From CAVWNR01 sp963756525 (GTDB lineage Bacteria > Actinomycetota > Actinomycetes > Mycobacteriales > Jatrophihabitantaceae): a stretch of 64,000 nucleotides of DNA. Position numbers and translations under genes: made by a program. Positions 60,347 through 64,000 of this stretch are shown piece by piece. Every line of letters starts with the position of its first letter. Position 1 is the first letter of the stretch. The notes beneath the pieces are model-generated. The model was not told where the DNA came from and did not search any database. It saw only the letters and a list, made by a program, of their open reading frames with translations. Where the stretch lies: positions 62,001 to 126,000 of the forward strand of contig CAVWNR010000003.1 of the NCBI GenBank assembly GCA_963756525.1. The letters run 5' to 3'.

Positions 60347-62319
60347 TGGCGTCGCAGAACGTCGCGCAGAAGCTGATCGCCGCACACCTGGTCAGCGGAA
60401 AGATGCAGCCGGGTGAGGAGATCGCCCTGCGCATCGACCAGACGCTGACGCAGGACGCCACCGGCACGCTGGTCATGCTCGAGCTGGAGGGCCTGGACCT
60501 GGACCGGGCGCGCACCGAGGTCTCGGTGCAGTACGTCGACCACAACCTGTTGCAGGCCGACAGCCGCAACGCGGAGGATCACGAGTTCCTGCGCTCGGCC
60601 TGCCGCCGATTCGGGCTCTGGTACTCCAAGCCGGGCAACGGCGTGTCGCATCCGACGCACATGCAGCGCTTCGGCGCGCCCGGCAAGACGCTTGTCGGCT
60701 CGGACAGTCACACGCCGGCGGCCGGCTCGCTGGGCATGCTGGCGATCGGGCTCGGCGGCATCGAGGTGGCCCTGGCGATCGCGGGCGAGCCGATTCACCT
60801 GCGGATGCCGCAGATCTGGGGCATCCGGCTGACCGGCAAGCTGCCCGAGTGGGTGAGCGCCAAGGACGTCATCCTGGAGATGCTGCGCCGCCACGGCGTC
60901 AAGGGCGGAGTGAACCGGATCATCGAGTACCACGGCCCCGGGCTGGCGCACCTGTCCGCGATGGACCGCCACGTCATCGCGAACATGGGCGCCGAGCTCG
61001 GTGCGACCAGCACGGTCTTCCCGGCGGACGAGCAGGTGCGGGCATTCCTTCGCGCCGAGCAGCGCGCGAACGACTTCGCGCCGATCACCGCCGACGACGA
61101 CGCGGCCTACGACGTCACCGAGGAAATCGAGCTGTCCGAGCTCGAGCCCCTCGTCGCACAGCCCAGCTCCCCCGGCAACGTCGTTCCGGTAAGCAAGGTC
61201 GCGGGCACGCCCATCGGGCAGGTCGTCGTCGGCTCGTCGGCCAACCCGGGGCTGCGCGACTTCGCGATCGTCGCGGCGATCCTGCGCGGGCGGCAGGCAC
61301 ATCCCGGCGTCTCGCTGGACGTGAACCCGACCTCCCGGCAGATCCTGCAGGATCTCACCAAGATGGGCGCGACGCTCGACCTGATCGCCTGCGGCGCGCG
61401 GCTGCATCAGGCCGGCTGCCTCGGCTGCATCGGCATGGGGCAAGCCCCCGCGACCGGGCAGAACAGCCTGCGCACCATGCCGCGCAACTTCCCCGGCCGC
61501 ACCGGCACATCCGACGACGCGGTCTACCTCTGCTCGCCCGAGACCGCCGCCGCCTCCGCGCTCACCGGCGAGATCACCGACCCGCGCGAGCTGCCGCGGC
61601 TGTTCGGCATCGACTACCCGAGCCTCGACCTGCCCGCGCAGTCCAGCGTCAACACCCAGATGCTCGAACCGCCGCTGCCACCGGACGAAGCGGCGAACGT
61701 GGAACTGGTGAAGGGCCCGAACATCGCCGCGCTGCCCGACTTCGACCCGTTGCCGGAGCGCATCGAGGCGCCGGTTGCGCTCGTCCTCGGCGACGACGTC
61801 TCCACCGACGAGATACTCCCGGCGGGCGCGAAGGCGCTCCCCTATCGCAGCAACATTCCCAAGATTGCCGAGTTCGCGTTCAGCCAGTTCGACGAAAGCT
61901 ACGCCGAACGCGCCGGCGTGACGAAGGACGGTCCGGGGCACGTGCTCGTGGCCGGCGCGAACTATGGGCAGGGCTCCTCACGCGAGCATGCCGCGATCGC
62001 GCCGCGCTATCTCGGCCTGCGCGCCGTGGTCGCGGAGTCGTTCGCGCGCATCCACTGGCAGAACCTGGTCAACTTCGGGGTGCTGCCACTCGAGTTCGTC
62101 GACGCAGACGACCATGGCCGGGTGGAACAGGGCGACGTCCTGGTGCTCGACGGCATCCGCGACGCGCTGCAACGCGGTCCTGACGTCACCGTGCTCAACA
62201 CCACCCGCGACGAGCAGTACGCGACCCGGCACCGGCTCTCGCCGCGCCAGGTCGACCTCCTGCTCCGCGGCGGGCTGATCCCCTGGATGCGCGACCGAAC
62301 CGGCTCCGGCAATCGCTGA
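60346..62319 (+). CDS. aconitate hydratase
   Basis: A 657-residue aconitase: large domain with the cluster cysteines in IACGARLHQAGCLGCIGMG near 345-365, DSHTPAAGSLG near 122, and a C-terminal swivel domain with GANYGQGSSREHAA near 535-550. It is of the shorter, mitochondrial-like branch rather than the AcnA type of about 900 residues. Its ATG overlaps the stop of the sugar porter (TGATG). It converges on the transketolase with a shared palindrome across both stop codons. Actinobacteria often carry a separate AcnA, so this could be a second enzyme. Confidence 0.85.
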   Translation: MASQNVAQKLIAAHLVSGKMQPGEEIALRIDQTLTQDATGTLVMLELEGLDLDRARTEVSVQYVDHNLLQADSRNAEDHEFLRSACRRFGLWYSKPGNGVSHPTHMQRFGAPGKTLVGSDSHTPAAGSLGMLAIGLGGIEVALAIAGEPIHLRMPQIWGIRLTGKLPEWVSAKDVILEMLRRHGVKGGVNRIIEYHGPGLAHLSAMDRHVIANMGAELGATSTVFPADEQVRAFLRAEQRANDFAPITADDDAAYDVTEEIELSELEPLVAQPSSPGNVVPVSKVAGTPIGQVVVGSSANPGLRDFAIVAAILRGRQAHPGVSLDVNPTSRQILQDLTKMGATLDLIACGARLHQAGCLGCIGMGQAPATGQNSLRTMPRNFPGRTGTSDDAVYLCSPETAAASALTGEITDPRELPRLFGIDYPSLDLPAQSSVNTQMLEPPLPPDEAANVELVKGPNIAALPDFDPLPERIEAPVALVLGDDVSTDEILPAGAKALPYRSNIPKIAEFAFSQFDESYAERAGVTKDGPGHVLVAGANYGQGSSREHAAIAPRYLGLRAVVAESFARIHWQNLVNFGVLPLEFVDADDHGRVEQGDVLVLDGIRDALQRGPDVTVLNTTRDEQYATRHRLSPRQVDLLLRGGLIPWMRDRTGSGNR

Positions 62320-62366
62320 TGATCTCAGGGTGACGCTCGCTCAGCGAGCACAAAGCGTAGATCACC
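62318..62366. repeat. 49-bp dispersed palindromic element, copy B
   Basis: It begins gatgatct and ends agatcacc, with an inner hairpin gctcgct-c-agcgagc (62335-62349). Its ends lie across the stop codons of the aconitase (62317-62319) and the transketolase (62362-62364), so it serves as a terminator in both directions. It matches copy A at 35 of 49 positions. Confidence 0.75.
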
Positions 62367-64000
62367 CGGAATTGGCCGCGAGCAGGCCATCCACGGCGTC
62401 GACTACGTCCTCGGCACCGATCCCGGCCGCGTTCATCAGCTCCTCGGGCGTGCCGGAGCCGGGCATGCCCTGCACGGCGAGCATCCGTACCCGTAGCGGC
62501 TCGATGTGCCCGGCAACAGCGGCCAGCACCGCCGAGCCGATCCCACCCTCGATGCGGTGATCCTCCACCGTGACCAGGTTTCCGCCCGTCGCGGTCACCG
62601 ACTGAATCAGGGTTTCCGCGTCCAGCGGCTTCACGCTGTACAGGTCGATGACGCGCGCGGCGATGCCCCGCTCGGCGAGCCGATCCGCGGCGGCCAGGCA
62701 GGTGTGCAGCGTGACACCGGCGCCGACCAGGGTGATCCGGTCGTCGCCGCTCGAGCGGACCACCTTGCAGCCGCCGATCGGGAACGCTTCGTCCGGGCCG
62801 TAGATCACCGGGTAGGCGCCGCGCGTCGTGCGCAGGTACACGATGCCGTCCCGGTCGACCATCTCGCCGACGAGCCGGGCACAGGCGTTGCCGTCGGCCG
62901 GATAGAGCACGGTCGAGCCGTAGATCGCCCGCAGGGCGGCGATATCTTCGAGCGCCATCTGCGACGGGCCGTCCTCGCCGATCTCGACACCGGCGTGCGA
63001 ACCGCACAACCGGACGTTCGCCTGCGAGATCGCCGCCATCCGCACGAAGTCGTACGCCCGCGAGATGAAGGCGGCGAACGTGGACGCGAAGGGACGGTAG
63101 CCGAGCACCGACATCCCCACCGCGGTCGCGACCATCTGCTGTTCGGCGATGTACATCTCGAAGAACCGGTCGGGGTACTCCTGCGCGAACTCCTCGGCGT
63201 GGGTTGAGTTCGAAACCTCGCCGTCCATCGCGACGATGTCAGCACGCGCACCCACCGCGGCGAGCGCGTCGCCGTAGGCCTTTCGCGTCGCCAGCTTCTC
63301 GCCCAGTTCGTAGCTCGGCAGCGAGATGTCCTTCGACGGCTGCTGTGTGCGGCGCTCCGGCGCCTTTCGCTGGCCGGGACCGCGCACCTGAGCGTCGCGG
63401 CGGCCGCCGAGCGCGGCGACGGCACGCTCGGCGAGGTCGGCCGGAAACGCCTTGCCGTGCCAGCCACCCTTGTCCTCGACCTCGGGCACGCCCTTGCCCT
63501 TGATGGTGCGGGCGACCACCACGGACGGCGCGTCGGCACCGTCGGCGCGGGTGAGCGCGTCGTCGATCGCGGCAAGGTCGTGACCGTCGATGACGATCGG
63601 CGTGCAGCCGAACGCGCTGACCCGCCGCGCATAGGCCTCGAGATCCCACTGCAGCTCGGTCGGTCCGCGCTGGCCGAGCCGGTTGACGTCGACGATCGCG
63701 GTGAGGTTGCCCAGCCGGTGCTGGCCGGCCTTGTCCAGCGCCTCCCAGATCGACCCTTCGGCCATCTCGCTGTCACCGCAGAGCACCCAGACGTGAGCCG
63801 GGGAACCCTCCAGCTGGCGAAGGCCGAGCGCGATGCCCACGCCGACGGGCAGGCCCTGGCCGAGCGAGCCGGTGGCTACGTCGACCCATGGCAGCACCGG
63901 AGTGGGATGCCCTTGCAGTCGCGAGCCGAACCGGCGATAGGTGTCGACGAGCTCGCTGTCGGAGATCACGCCGGCGGCCTTGAACACCGCGTAGAGCAGC
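62362..64000 (-). CDS. transketolase, N-terminus beyond window edge
   Basis: The C-terminal 545 residues of a thiamine-diphosphate transketolase. The TPP motif VLCGDSEMAEGSIWEAL to VDVN is near the start of the part shown, the pyrimidine-binding domain begins with MDGEVSNSTHAEEF, and the C-terminal domain is complete (LIQSVTATGGNLVTVEDH). The frame is open to the right edge, so about 110 residues with the first substrate histidines are missing from view. A normal transketolase has 620-700 residues. It is likely of the pentose phosphate pathway; it faces aconitase, and no neighbours downstream share its strand. Confidence 0.92.
   Translation of the reverse strand, partial: LLYAVFKAAGVISDSELVDTYRRFGSRLQGHPTPVLPWVDVATGSLGQGLPVGVGIALGLRQLEGSPAHVWVLCGDSEMAEGSIWEALDKAGQHRLGNLTAIVDVNRLGQRGPTELQWDLEAYARRVSAFGCTPIVIDGHDLAAIDDALTRADGADAPSVVVARTIKGKGVPEVEDKGGWHGKAFPADLAERAVAALGGRRDAQVRGPGQRKAPERRTQQPSKDISLPSYELGEKLATRKAYGDALAAVGARADIVAMDGEVSNSTHAEEFAQEYPDRFFEMYIAEQQMVATAVGMSVLGYRPFASTFAAFISRAYDFVRMAAISQANVRLCGSHAGVEIGEDGPSQMALEDIAALRAIYGSTVLYPADGNACARLVGEMVDRDGIVYLRTTRGAYPVIYGPDEAFPIGGCKVVRSSGDDRITLVGAGVTLHTCLAAADRLAERGIAARVIDLYSVKPLDAETLIQSVTATGGNLVTVEDHRIEGGIGSAVLAAVAGHIEPLRVRMLAVQGMPGSGTPEELMNAAGIGAEDVVDAVDGLLAANSG

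Noticed and set aside
60151..61941. A 596-codon minus-strand frame opposite the aconitase
   Set aside because: Shadow of the aconitase gene, with no similarity to anything known.
1..64000. tRNA, rRNA, riboswitch (including a ydaO/c-di-AMP type before the KimA-like gene) and insertion sequences
   Set aside because: None seen by eye. The gap before the transporter is only about 110 bp, too short for a ydaO riboswitch, and no transposase-like protein is encoded.

Overview
The window is about 70% GC, with dense gene packing, many GTG starts and almost exclusively G or C in third codon positions. SURF1, a WhiB regulator with an AT-hook, a BTAD/SARP regulator, DUF2510 and DUF222-HNH genes all point to a high-GC actinobacterium. 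I cannot fix the genus. I see no rRNA, tRNA, CRISPR array, insertion sequence or prophage.

Layout. 0-6.3 kb: tail of an FtsX-type permease, a small unknown gene, then a minus-strand operon (carotenoid oxygenase, membrane protein, MFS exporter) whose last gene has fused to the out-of-frame tail of a lost regulator. 6.5-13.8 kb: a large ATP-binding LuxR regulator, and minus-strand catabolic genes (sulfite-oxidase-like molybdoenzyme, nitrilase, FMN hydroxyacid oxidase) with a divergent AhpD-like gene. 14.2-16.1 kb: two adjacent secreted proteins that look like aerolysin/ETX-MTX2 beta-pore-formers. 16.8-17.5 kb: a VapBC pair. 17.6-29.3 kb: scattered single functions (serine hydrolase, VOC proteins, SURF1, ArsR-SRPBCC divergent from BNR-MoaD, sedolisin, WhiB, MocR, alpha/beta hydrolase, a frameshifted LigD-type polymerase). 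29.3-32.3 kb: a 1002-residue ATPase-TPR-SARP regulator.

32.9-36.6 kb is a toxin-antitoxin island: a YoeB remnant, VapBC, an orphan PIN toxin, MazEF and Phd-ParE lie almost end to end. At least two of its loci are damaged, and a PIN head and a MazE head are fused. Two of its promoters carry perfect palindromes and appear to make leaderless messages.

36.7-45 kb: a membrane protein with an internal duplication, an amino-acid-type binding lipoprotein, a YfcE-like phosphoesterase, another lipoprotein, a frameshifted membrane gene, an S9 peptidase and MalQ. 45.2-52 kb: an EamA-like transporter, then a short KdpDE pair divergent from a KimA-like potassium transporter fused to an OB-fold, and a CPBP protease. 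No KdpFABC is present, so KdpDE may control the KimA-like gene. 52.1-64 kb: large-subunit catalase, a frameshifted DUF222-HNH gene, AraC and VOC genes, an amidase, a small membrane protein, a sugar porter overlapping aconitase, and a transketolase that runs off the right edge.

Three conserved genes are broken by single frameshifts (near 28806, 40698 and 55488). Either several genes are decaying or the assembly has small indels. A 49-bp palindrome occurs twice, 33 kb apart, each time lying across stop codons.
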